Positions 46,107 through 53,802 of a stretch of 64,000 bases of DNA are shown in pieces (the stretch's first letter is position 1; every line of letters begins with the position of its first letter). The stretch is from Rhizobium ecuadorense. Lineage in GTDB: Bacteria > Pseudomonadota > Alphaproteobacteria > Rhizobiales > Rhizobiaceae. Location of the stretch: contig NZ_LFIO01001078.1 in NCBI RefSeq assembly GCF_001187535.1, forward strand, positions 1 through 64,000, read 5' to 3'. Both the position numbers and the translations under genes were made by a program. The notes under the pieces are model-generated. The model ran no database searches, was not told the origin of the DNA, and saw only the letters and a list, made by a program, of their open reading frames with translations.

Positions 46107-47180
46107 TCACATCGCCTCTATTGCCCGTCGGACGCCATCAACCGCACTTCTCGGCGCATTGTTTTCGTCGTAAAGATTAACGCGTTTCGTACACGCCGCG
46201 TCGGGGCCGGCGGCCTTCTCGTCGGGCTCGCCGTATTTCTCCGACATGCCCCATACCGTCACGCCTTTCAAGTCGCCACGCTCGGCTGCCACGGTGATGA
46301 CGTCACTGAAAATATCGGCATACGACGTCGGCGTGAAGCTTTTGTCGCGGTTCAGGAAGTGGCAGGAGGCGTCGAGTTCGGTGATGAAAACGCCGATACC
46401 CATGTCCTTCAGCGCCGCGCAGAAGCGCCCCATTCCTTCCGGGTCGATGCGGTCGAGGCCGGGGCGGAAATGCGCCTGCAGTCCCACCGCGTTGATCGGC
46501 GTTTTCTTGGCGACGAGGTCCTCGACGATTTTCAGGATGCGCGCGCGCTTCTGTTCGAACACGTCGGATTTTTTCTCCAGATGCGTTTCGTTGAGCACCA
46601 ACGTCGCGCCGGGATTGGCCTGATGTGCCATATCGAAGCTCATACGGATATAGTCGTCGCCAAGAAGGCGTCGGAAAACACAATCCCGCAGAACCGGCGC
46701 ATCATATTCCAACGGCTCGTTCACCACATCCCAAGCGTCGATCGCGTTCTTATAACGAGTGACAACCTGTTTTATATGACGGTTCATCGCCGCCTGAATC
46801 GTCTTGGCATCGGTGATGTCAGACACCCATTCCGGGACGCGATACCAGATCAGTGTATGGCCATAAACCCTCATGTTGTTTTTGCGTGCAAATGCAACCA
46901 TAAGGTCGGCATTTTTGAAGCTGAAAACACCGGGTCTTTTTTCCGTCGCATTCCATTTCAGCTCGTTTCGCGGCGTTATCGAATTGACGTTGTCGATATA
47001 GATCCCGGAAGCGATCGGATCGTCGATGTTCTGCGGGTCGATTGCCGATCCGAATCGCAACGCCTTGCTGTCGGCAAGGGCGCGCAACCCTTTCGCCGGA
47101 GGCACCTGAGCCAGGACGTGGCCCGCATTGGCATACAACAGAGCAAGCGGAATCGAGGCGAGGAAACGTCTTCTATTCAT
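46107..47180 (-). CDS. Glycoside hydrolase family 10 protein (xylanase-like), Tat-exported
   Basis: 357 residues from ATG 47180, giving the twin-arginine signal MNRRRFLASIPLALLYANAG. GH10 barrel features: RNELKWNATE, GHTLIW (His108), acid/base Glu155 in DAWDVVNEPLEYD and nucleophile Glu269 in FITELDA. All catalytic residues are present, so it should be active on a beta-1,4 glycan. Family members are mostly xylanases; within this EPS locus the EPS backbone or repeat is the likelier substrate. Its position recalls pssW of R. leguminosarum. First gene of the minus-strand EPS run. Confidence 0.87.
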   Translation of the reverse strand: MNRRRFLASIPLALLYANAGHVLAQVPPAKGLRALADSKALRFGSAIDPQNIDDPIASGIYIDNVNSITPRNELKWNATEKRPGVFSFKNADLMVAFARKNNMRVYGHTLIWYRVPEWVSDITDAKTIQAAMNRHIKQVVTRYKNAIDAWDVVNEPLEYDAPVLRDCVFRRLLGDDYIRMSFDMAHQANPGATLVLNETHLEKKSDVFEQKRARILKIVEDLVAKKTPINAVGLQAHFRPGLDRIDPEGMGRFCAALKDMGIGVFITELDASCHFLNRDKSFTPTSYADIFSDVITVAAERGDLKGVTVWGMSEKYGEPDEKAAGPDAACTKRVNLYDENNAPRSAVDGVRRAIEAM

Positions 47181-47384
47181 CTTATCTCTCACTGTTGGCT
47201 TTTTTCATGTCAGCGGTGGAATTTAACGGGCCGGCCTGGCCGGCAACGATCCATCGCGGGGTTTGCGTTCAATTCAGTAGAGTAATGCAATCTCAAGTAT
47301 ACTTTCGCACCAGGGGATATTGTCAGTATCTGCTAGACTTTCCAGCTTGCTCCAAGATATAAGCCGTTCTGGAGGGCGCTCGCG

Positions 47385-47759
47385 ATGGAAGATTGGTTTA
47401 GCTATCTGATGAGCTGTTTTCATATGGCATTTCAAAATGCCGTTTTTTTTATGGCGACTGTCCAAAAGGATCTATCCCTTCTCGACGTCAGGCAGTTCAC
47501 AGCCCTTGTCCTCGGCATCGGCGGCGTCATTGTCATCCTGTTTGCAGCGCTGATCAGAACATCCTTGCGGTTGCGTCGCTCGGCATTCGCCATTCGCTCT
47601 CTGAACGATGATCTTGCCCAGGTCACGCAGGACCTCAATGTCGAGCGTGTCTGGCGCCTGGCGGGCGGAGACGGCACCGAACGGCCGAGTGCGGAGAGCT
47701 TGAAAGAACTTTACAGGATCCTGGCCAGACATCACGACGATGTAAGCTACATGGTGTGA
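47385..47759 (+). CDS. Small membrane protein of unknown function
   Basis: 124 residues with strong GGAGG ten bases before the ATG. A hydrophobic N-terminus (about 6-24) and a membrane segment (about 38-60, FTALVLGIGGVIVILFAALI) are followed by a 60-residue charged cytoplasmic tail with ELYRILARHHDD. Family not recognised. Divergent from the GH10 gene. Followed at once by a half RIME-like repeat. Confidence 0.6.
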   Translation: MEDWFSYLMSCFHMAFQNAVFFMATVQKDLSLLDVRQFTALVLGIGGVIVILFAALIRTSLRLRRSAFAIRSLNDDLAQVTQDLNVERVWRLAGGDGTERPSAESLKELYRILARHHDDVSYMV

Positions 47760-47773
47760 TCAGCTTATTGGAG

Positions 47774-47804
47774 CCGCTGCACACTTCCGAGCGACATGCA
47801 TCAA
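47774..47804. repeat. Half of a RIME1-like palindrome
   Basis: The 31 bases here match, with small changes, one arm of the second dyad of the complete element at 18871-18929 (GCACACTTCC and CGACATGCATCAA are shared). The other arm is missing. A decayed or recombined copy between convergent genes; its last bases overlap the end of the gene at 47801. Confidence 0.6.
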
Positions 47805-48742
47805 TGCGGATGTTCCGCATTTTCTGCCGGTGCCTCGGCATCGGCAGGCGTCGACACCGGTGCCGGTTCCGTGCCGGCCTCGGCCGTGGGGTCCGGTGAT
47901 GGAAGCCATGTTCTGTCGGAAAAATAGCGTCTTGTTCTTTTCTGCGGTCCCGAGGTCGCATCCAGCGACAGCGTGAAATTATAGCGCCCGGGATTGAGCA
48001 CCTCTCGGGCGAAGTTGATGCTGGCTCCGAAGCCGTCTTCCTTGATGTCCCTCAGATCCTTGATTGCGTTCAGCGTCTCGTGAAAATCGAGCCATTGCGG
48101 TTGCCGCAATATGGTTTCGAAGATTCGCAGAATGCCTGGATCGAGCTGGCCGTTTTGATCCGTCTCGGGATTGATGATTTTCACTCGCATATTGTTGATC
48201 GCGCCGGCGGCGTCGCCGCGAACGATGACGAAGATGGAGTTCGGAAGCTGATCCTTCTCCCGCTTGCCGCCATGTTCGAAAAAGCATTCGAACGTATCGG
48301 CGTTAAAGCTCGCCGCCGCCCAATCGCTGGTTTCGATGCCGGCATCGCGCAGCGCCGCACACATGGCAGGCCCGGATATTCGCCATGTGCGCAGAAAAGT
48401 CGACGCAGTCTGTGCCGACGGCGGTTCGATGATATGCAAGGGAAGCTTGAAGGTGGCTGGCGGCGTCGGGCGGGGAAGGGCTTTGGGGGGAGGCGGCCTG
48501 ACGTCAGGGGCAGAGAGATCGAAGCCAAAATAATGGCTCACCGTCTTCAAGTGTTTCATATCGTTGGAAAGAAGCACCGTCCCCATCACCAGCGAGAGGG
48601 AGATCGTCAGCAGCAACCAGAAGACCACGGGAATCTTCGGTTTTCCCAATGGCTGTTTCGCATTTGCGGACGACGAATTATCGGGCAAGCTTGTCTTCTC
48701 CGGTGCGAGAAGGGTTTCGATCGGGCTGTCTAAATCCAGCAC
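47801..48742 (-). CDS. Membrane-anchored protein of unknown function with proline-rich linker
   Basis: 313 residues if started at the GTG at 48742; an ATG-less upstream extension to 48844 is arginine- and cysteine-rich and less likely. One membrane helix (about 40-60), a proline-rich linker (PPPPKALPRPTPP), then a 220-residue extracytoplasmic domain with TFLRTWRISGPAMCAALRDA and LNPGRYNFTLSLDA. The tail is low-complexity (Pro, Ala, Glu). No named domain is certain. The single-pass layout suggests an envelope function, perhaps related to the EPS locus beside it. Confidence 0.6.
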   Translation of the reverse strand: MLDLDSPIETLLAPEKTSLPDNSSSANAKQPLGKPKIPVVFWLLLTISLSLVMGTVLLSNDMKHLKTVSHYFGFDLSAPDVRPPPPKALPRPTPPATFKLPLHIIEPPSAQTASTFLRTWRISGPAMCAALRDAGIETSDWAAASFNADTFECFFEHGGKREKDQLPNSIFVIVRGDAAGAINNMRVKIINPETDQNGQLDPGILRIFETILRQPQWLDFHETLNAIKDLRDIKEDGFGASINFAREVLNPGRYNFTLSLDATSGPQKRTRRYFSDRTWLPSPDPTAEAGTEPAPVSTPADAEAPAENAEHPH

Positions 48743-49192
48743 TATACATTTATCCGTTAAATATCTTTGGCTTCGTGTCGGCAATTGGGTGCCTTTGTGC
48801 CGCACCGGATGGGCGCGGCAGCGTCGGCAAAGGCGCAGCGCCATTCGATCGGGAACCGCTCATGCAGCTGCGCAATATCGCAGCGACGGATCGCGGACGA
48901 TGTCATTATTCGTTCCGTGAACAGTCCCGGCTGGTTTCATAATTTCGAGATATTGCTCTGTTTGTTATTGTGAGTTCGGTGACTTCATCGGATTGTTCCA
49001 GGTATTTACTGATGATCCATCCGATCGTTATTTTCCATTCGCCATTTTCTATGTATTGTCGCGCTCTGGTTTTGTTTTTAATTATAAAACCTCAGATTAT
49101 ATATCTTGTTATCCTTGCGGTTCGGCGGGTTTCATCAAATTTTCGACGTATTCTTGGATAGGGTCTGCCGCGCAATGGCCGGGGGGAGGGAC
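48743..49192. other. 450-bp AT-rich gap with no convincing gene
   Basis: Lies between the divergent unknown membrane protein and the methyltransferase. The stretch 48950-49140 is notably A+T rich. Short frames exist on the plus strand but lack ribosome binding sites and protein-like composition. It must carry the promoters of both flanking genes. Confidence 0.4.
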
Positions 49193-49825
49193 ATGTCAGT
49201 CGAGCTAGATGCAACCACCTATGTTCACGCCAAACCGACAACCGCGCACTGCTACATCTTGCCCGCCGTGCTCGACGTGCTGGAGAGCCATTTCGGCGGT
49301 TCTGCGAAAAACGACGTCTTTGATTTGGGATGTGGTACCGGCGGAGCGGCCGCTGCTCTTGCGCAGAAGGGTTATCATGTCGTTGGTGTCGATCCCTCCA
49401 GCGATGGTATTGCCAAGGCCAATATCAATTATCCCGAACTGCCGCTGCAAGTCGGCTCGGCCTATGACGATCTTTCCCGGGAATACGGCAGGTTCAATGC
49501 CGTCATAAGCCTGGGGGTGGTCGAGCATGTCTACGATCCGAGGGCATTCACCTCGACGCTGTACGATCTTGTCAAGCCGGGTGGCGTCGCCGTGTTGTCG
49601 ACCCCCTATCACGGTTATCTGAAGAACCTTGCGCTCGCGGTGATGGGGAAAATGGACGATCACTTCATGCCGCTGACGGATCATGGGCATATCAAGTTCT
49701 GGTCGAAAAACACTCTGAGCACGCTGCTGCTGGATGCCGGCTTCGACAAGGTCCGTTTTGAATTTGTCGGAAGAATTCCCGTTTTGGCCAAGTCGATGAT
49801 CGCCGTCGCTCAAAAATCTCTTTAG
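49193..49825 (+). CDS. Class I SAM-dependent methyltransferase
   Basis: 210 residues from ATG 49193, with GGGGGAGGG just upstream. SAM-binding motif I VFDLGCGTGGAAAALAQKG (about 43-61), the acidic end of strand 2 in VVGVDPSS, and motif III ISLGVVEHVYDP. Resembles UbiG/Methyltransf_11-type enzymes. The H-F-M-P-L-T-D-H-G-H stretch at about 160-170 is common in sugar- or lipid-linked methyltransferases. Substrate unknown; it is a single gene, not tied to its neighbours by spacing. Confidence 0.82.
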   Translation: MSVELDATTYVHAKPTTAHCYILPAVLDVLESHFGGSAKNDVFDLGCGTGGAAAALAQKGYHVVGVDPSSDGIAKANINYPELPLQVGSAYDDLSREYGRFNAVISLGVVEHVYDPRAFTSTLYDLVKPGGVAVLSTPYHGYLKNLALAVMGKMDDHFMPLTDHGHIKFWSKNTLSTLLLDAGFDKVRFEFVGRIPVLAKSMIAVAQKSL

Positions 49826-50073
49826 AGCCCTAAATCTCTTTAGACGGCATCGGGGCGGCCCGCATTTGGAACAGCATTGCTCTGTGGATTTGCGCGCGCG
49901 AGTGCGATGCGGGTCCAATCCAAAGGCGGCCTCCGCTGCAATAATCCATAGGTTGTTTTTGCTATGCGCAGCGCGGAAAAAAATCCTTAAGAAATATTTA
50001 CTTTTAGTTGCATTCTTGCTTAAACTCTCCATTATACGGCTCGGCATGCTGATAAAGTGGGAGACTTGTTCAC

Positions 50074-50499
50074 ATGAAGGCGAAATCCCCGAATTCGATC
50101 GACGTCTATGTTGGCAACCGCGTCAGGGTCCGGCGAAAGACGCTCGGGATGACCCAGCACGGCCTAGCCGAACTTCTGGGCATCACCTTCCAGCAGATCC
50201 AGAAATACGAAAAGGGGACGAACCGCATAGGCGCCAGCCGTCTTCAGCGCATATCCGAGATTCTTCGCGTGCCCATCGGCTTCTTCTTCGAGAACGGTGG
50301 TTCCGGACCGATCGAAGGCGAGACGAGCGAGTTGAACAGGTTTTTGTCCTCGAAAGAGGGGCTGGCGCTCAACAAGGCGTTCATCGCCATCGAGGATCCG
50401 AATATCAGGCAAAAACTGGTGGCATTGGCCAAAAGTCTGGCAGTTGCGGGGTTGTCCGACATCGACGGTGAGTTGCAGGATCCGGTTATCAACGGCTGA
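50074..50499 (+). CDS. XRE-family helix-turn-helix regulator, PhrR/PraR-like
   Basis: 141 residues with GGGAG upstream. The helix-turn-helix (about 12-66) reads VGNRVRVRRKTLGMTQHGLA, then TFQQIQKYEKGTNRIGASRL, nearly the consensus of rhizobial PhrR/PraR regulators, which act in stress response, quorum sensing and attachment. The C-terminus is helical. It stands 300 bases before the YcaO gene in the same direction and could control it, but may equally be an independent paralogue. Confidence 0.85.
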   Translation: MKAKSPNSIDVYVGNRVRVRRKTLGMTQHGLAELLGITFQQIQKYEKGTNRIGASRLQRISEILRVPIGFFFENGGSGPIEGETSELNRFLSSKEGLALNKAFIAIEDPNIRQKLVALAKSLAVAGLSDIDGELQDPVING

Positions 50500-50508
50500 G
50501 GACGGAGC

Positions 50509-50616
50509 GTGCTTCACCTGCAGAGATTCGGCGATCTGCGGTTGATCGAGACGAGCGGCGACCCAGTCCGCTCTCCGATCAAGGGGCTGTTGACGATGGC
50601 CCATATCTATGCCTGA
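50509..50616 (+). pseudogene. Possible remnant of a SARP/winged-helix activator N-terminus
   Basis: A 35-residue frame from GTG 50509 (GAGGA six bases upstream) to TGA. LHLQRFGDLRLIETSGDPVR followed by SPIKGLLTMAHIYA resembles the first strands and helix of OmpR/SARP-type DNA-binding domains (FG..RL....G..V..P.K.LL..A). It stops where the recognition helix should begin, and no continuation is found in any frame. Read as a truncated relic, less likely a small peptide gene. Confidence 0.4.
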
Positions 50617-50639
50617 GCAGTGAACTCAGCCATTATGGG

Positions 50640-52022
50640 TTGGCTCAGTTTCTGCGGAGCGACGTCAAAGCTGAGGGCGGAATATTCAATGGCGAAAATG
50701 GGCATTGTGGGGATAGCTGGCGGGGCGGAGGCGCTCGCTGCCGCCTGGTCGGCGCCGCTCTGCCTTGCGGCGGCCTCAGCGACAGCCGAGGCGTCATTCT
50801 GACGCGCCGGGTCCACTATTCCGACAGGATCATATCGCCGGGGGAAACTCTTTCCCGCGTCGAACCTTTTTTGGCCAGCTTCGGCATCACCAGGGTTGCG
50901 CGACATACCGGATTGGACGACATCGGAATCCCTGTCTGGTGCGCCTATGCCCCGAATTCGCGGTCGATCGTGATTGCTCAGGGGAAGGGCCTGACCGATC
51001 TGGACGCCAAGGTATCCGCAATCATGGAGGCGCTCGAACGAGCCGTCGCCGGCGAACCCTTCGTCAAGCGCGTCCACGGTTCCTCTGCCCGCCTGCAGGC
51101 ACAGGGCTGCCAGGCCGACAGATTGAGCTGCCTGACCGCCGTTCATAAACCCGATCTCGGGCCGGATGACGAGACCGAATGGGTTGCCGGCGTCAATATC
51201 CTCAGCGGCGAAGAGATCCACATTCCCTTCGAGGCGGTGGTGCTCGACCGGACGCGTGACACGCGATACTGGATGTCCTCGGATGGCCTGGCTTCGGGAA
51301 ACAGTGCCGAGGAAGCAATCTTTCATGGCGTGCTGGAGCGTATCGAGCGTGACGCTCATGTGCTGTGGCAGGTGGGCGGAGAGGCCGATCGTTATGCCGG
51401 CTGCGTCGATCCCCGCGGCTTTGAGGACGACGCCCTCAACGGGCTGATCGACAAGATCGAAGCATCGGGATTGGCGCTCAGGCTGTTCGATATCACCAGC
51501 GACATCGCAATCCCCTGTTTCACCGCCATGCTGGGGCCCGGGGAGCTAATTCCAGGCTCCAGGCATCCTTATGCGGACAGGGACATTCGACTCGTCGAGG
51601 TGACCGGCGGTACCGGGGCGCATCCGTCCCCCGTCCGCGCGGCCATTCGCGCGGTGACGGAAGCCGTGCAATCCCGGCTGACCTATATCAGCGGCGCCAG
51701 GGACGATATTTCTCCTGCAACTTTCTCGAGATCCCTCCCGCCACTGATGCGGCGGGCCTTCGATGCGGTTGCCGCACCGCCTGCCGCCCTCTGCGGTGAC
51801 GGCGCGGCAGGATATCGGCCACAGGATCTGACGCAGTTGCTGCAGCATGTGCTTGACGCTCTCAGCAACCGAGGGATTAATTCGGTCATCCGGGTTCACC
51901 TCAGCGACGACACGCTTCCCTTCAGCGTCGTCAAGGTGGTTATCCCCGAACTCGAAAATCCCGAGGGGGAGCGCGCCCGGCGATTTGGAACAAGGGCTCT
52001 GGCCAAGGCGATCGGGTTTTGA
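50640..52022 (+). CDS. YcaO-domain cyclodehydratase/thioamidation ATPase
   Basis: The open frame is 460 codons from a TTG, but family-like sequence begins only near 50799 (RRVHYSDRIISPGETLSRV), so the true start is uncertain; a CTG at 50799 overlapping the stop of a small upstream ORF is possible. ATP-site motifs of YcaO: SAIMEALERA (SxxxExxER), ASGNSAEEAIFHGVLERIER and TEAVQSRLT. The C-terminus ends ALAKAIGF without the PxPxP of azoline-forming YcaOs. With TfuA, YcaO enzymes are known to install thioamides in peptide backbones. Coupled to the tfuA-like gene by a TTGA overlap. Confidence 0.87.
   Translation: MAQFLRSDVKAEGGIFNGENGHCGDSWRGGGARCRLVGAALPCGGLSDSRGVILTRRVHYSDRIISPGETLSRVEPFLASFGITRVARHTGLDDIGIPVWCAYAPNSRSIVIAQGKGLTDLDAKVSAIMEALERAVAGEPFVKRVHGSSARLQAQGCQADRLSCLTAVHKPDLGPDDETEWVAGVNILSGEEIHIPFEAVVLDRTRDTRYWMSSDGLASGNSAEEAIFHGVLERIERDAHVLWQVGGEADRYAGCVDPRGFEDDALNGLIDKIEASGLALRLFDITSDIAIPCFTAMLGPGELIPGSRHPYADRDIRLVEVTGGTGAHPSPVRAAIRAVTEAVQSRLTYISGARDDISPATFSRSLPPLMRRAFDAVAAPPAALCGDGAAGYRPQDLTQLLQHVLDALSNRGINSVIRVHLSDDTLPFSVVKVVIPELENPEGERARRFGTRALAKAIGF
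50689..50802 (+). CDS. Candidate small peptide ORF directly upstream of the YcaO domain
   Basis: 37 codons from ATG 50689 (AGGGCGGA upstream), alternatively from GTG 50620. The peptide MAKMGIVGIAGGAEALAAAW continues with an alanine-rich half containing one cysteine and ends ASF. Its TGA overlaps a CTG in the YcaO frame. The composition of this frame is more protein-like than the YcaO frame over the same DNA. It could be a precursor peptide, a leader for translational coupling, or nothing. Confidence 0.3.
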   Translation: MAKMGIVGIAGGAEALAAAWSAPLCLAAASATAEASF

Positions 52023-52726
52023 AGATCATTTTCGCAGGTCCCAGTCTTCCCGATGCGGCATCGCTTGCCGGCGAGGCAATACGCGTCCTGCCGCCTGCCA
52101 TGCAGGGCGACGTCCTGGCTCAGGTGGAGCAGGGCGCCAATGTCATCGGCCTGATCGACGGCGGCTTCGAATATGCCGCACCGGTCTGGCACAAGGAAAT
52201 TCTCCATGCTCTCTCGCTTGGCGTGGCCGTTCTCGGGGCCGCAAGCATGGGCGCCTTGCGGGCCGCGGAATGTCATCCTTTCGGGATGATCGGGCTCGGC
52301 CGCATTTTCGAGGACTATCGCAGCGGCCGGCTGGTCGACGATGCCGCCGTCGCACTCATGCATGCGCCGAGCGCGCTGGGCAGCAAGCCGCTGACGATAC
52401 CGCTCGTCAATGTCAGCGCCACGCTGGATGCGATGGAGGATAGGGGACTGCTGGCAGGTGGGTTGCGCCAGGTGCTCGAAGATGCGGCAAACGCGATCTT
52501 CTTCAAGAAGCGGACGTGGCGGGCGATCGTCGAACAATGTGCTGACATAGCCGAGCCGGATCCTCCGCAGCTGCTGGCGGCGCTTCTTTCGAATTCCGTC
52601 GATCAAAAACGCCTTGATGCCCTGGAATTGCTGAAAGCCCTACAGGACGCCCGTGACATCCGCTCGAACGCCGATCTGCCCTGGAAACTGCACGCAACCG
52701 CGTTCCGTACCCGTCCTGCATTGTAA
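52019..52726 (+). CDS. tfuA: TfuA-like protein
   Basis: 235 residues from a TTG overlapping the YcaO stop (TTGA). The TfuA pattern is clear: FAGPSLP at the start, IGLIDGGFEYAAPVWHKEIL (residues 43-62), GAASMGALRAAEC (73-85) and GMIGLGRIFEDYRSG. TfuA was named from trifolitoxin production in Rhizobium; in archaea and actinobacteria its homologues partner YcaO to deliver sulfur for peptide thioamides. The coupling of both genes here predicts the same two-protein machine. The final third (about 150-235) is helical and less conserved. Confidence 0.88.
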   Translation: MKIIFAGPSLPDAASLAGEAIRVLPPAMQGDVLAQVEQGANVIGLIDGGFEYAAPVWHKEILHALSLGVAVLGAASMGALRAAECHPFGMIGLGRIFEDYRSGRLVDDAAVALMHAPSALGSKPLTIPLVNVSATLDAMEDRGLLAGGLRQVLEDAANAIFFKKRTWRAIVEQCADIAEPDPPQLLAALLSNSVDQKRLDALELLKALQDARDIRSNADLPWKLHATAFRTRPAL

Positions 52727-52828
52727 ATCGAAGACGGCAATTTTCACCAAGGGTTGTGTCACGCTTTTTTCACGGGCTCGACCCCCTCTGCGCGCGTATC
52801 ATGCCTTCAATTCGTTGGAGAAATGGTC

Positions 52829-53077
52829 ATGGGCGTGACATCGATTGCCAAGGTAAGTGCAGGGCAAGGGGCAGAAGACGGTCTGAATGAACTCATCGCG
52901 CTGGCGCGGATGATCGCCTACGCGCGACAGGTCGCTCAGGATGTCAAATTGCAGTTCGCGACGAATTGCCTCGATCTGGCGCTCGAGGCCGTGAAGCAGG
53001 AGGTGGGGGAGGGTTTGACCAGTGAACTGGCTGAATTGGGCTCGCCGGTTCCGCAAGTGAGCGTGAGCCGTCACTAA
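52829..53077 (+). CDS. Small protein downstream of YcaO-TfuA (82 residues), candidate substrate
   Basis: ATG 52829 has GGAG eight bases upstream. The sequence is mostly helical (ELIALARMIAYARQVAQDVK), with one cysteine, and ends in a flexible tail LGSPVPQVSVSRH. It lies 102 bases after tfuA in the same direction. Its TAA abuts the RIME-like repeat. It could be a modified precursor with a helical leader and short core, or an unrelated small protein; nothing in it is diagnostic. Confidence 0.55.
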   Translation: MGVTSIAKVSAGQGAEDGLNELIALARMIAYARQVAQDVKLQFATNCLDLALEAVKQEVGEGLTSELAELGSPVPQVSVSRH

Positions 53078-53181
53078 TGCATGTCGCCGGGAAGTGTGCA
53101 GCGGTTCCGGGATAACGACATGCATCAAAACAAAGGGCCAAAGCGCGTCGCATGAATCAAATCTGATGCGACGCGCTTTAG
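53077..53181. repeat. RIME1-like element, inverted relative to the 18.8-kb copy
   Basis: TGCATGTCG, GGGAA, TTCCGGG and CGACATGCATCAAAA form the large dyad (53078-53130), followed by AAAGCGCGTCGCAT paired with ATGCGACGCGCTTT (53139-53180). About 105 bp, same modules as 18820-18929 in opposite order. It begins at the stop codon of the preceding small gene. Confidence 0.75.
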
Positions 53182-53264
53182 AGCGGTTCTGCGCGTCCGT
53201 GAAAAGTTGAACTGCTCTGATGCATGCCGCCCGGAAGTGTGCAGCGTTCCGGGCGACATGCAAA
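53182..53264. repeat. Second repeat module and partial RIME1-like palindrome
   Basis: AGCGGTTC and GAACTGCT-type arms (about 53182-53218) form a loose dyad, then TGCATG, CCCGGAA, TTCCGGG and CATGCA (53221-53262) repeat the large palindrome in shortened form. It directly follows the complete copy, giving a tandem mosaic. Confidence 0.6.
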
Positions 53265-53595
53265 AACAAGGGACTATAACGCGCGTCGCTGGGCACAATG
53301 CGTCGGCTTTATGGACGTGGCACTCGCGGGACCATTCGATCCCATCGCGCGGGAGATAACGGGCTGAAACTGATGCCCGAGCGTTGGTAAATCCATCTTA
53401 GTTGCGGCTTGGAGAAGCCCGGCTCGCTGCGGGCCGCGGATGGTCGGCGCGCTATTCAGGGTCTGCTGGAAACGACCCTGAATGGAAACGAAGGGTAACC
53501 GATCTCCCCGACGTTGCTTCCGGAAAGGGAAGCGGCGCGATCTCGCGTTCACAGATCGTCTGCGCGATCGGCCGATCGGCGGCCGATCCATGGTC
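53265..53595. other. Gap with no supported gene
   Basis: About 330 bp between the repeats and the small minus-strand gene. Frames on both strands exist but are arginine-rich, lack ribosome binding sites and overlap one another. Nothing recognisable. Confidence 0.35.
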
Positions 53596-53802
53596 TCAGT
53601 GGGTCAAATTGCGCTTCTGGGCCAGCAGTAAAATGTAGTCGTCGGCAATGTCTGCGATGGCCATTGCGACTTCCGCCGGATCGCACCCCTCGACCTTCGT
53701 ATTTGCAATGAACTGATAAACCGCCTTTTCGATCTGCTTCCGGCAGATCATCACGCGTTCATCATAACCAAATTCCGGAATATGCGATGCTATATCACTC
53801 AT
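53596..53802 (-). CDS. Small helical protein of unknown function (68 residues)
   Basis: ATG 53802 with GGGAG upstream. Sequence MSDIASHIPEFGYDERVMIC, then a helix with ANTKVEGCDPAEVAMAIADI, ending LAQKRNLTH. Soluble, acidic, two cysteines. The regular helical composition and good start support a real gene; the family is not recognised. It is convergent with the YcaO locus. Confidence 0.55.
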   Translation of the reverse strand: MSDIASHIPEFGYDERVMICRKQIEKAVYQFIANTKVEGCDPAEVAMAIADIADDYILLLAQKRNLTH

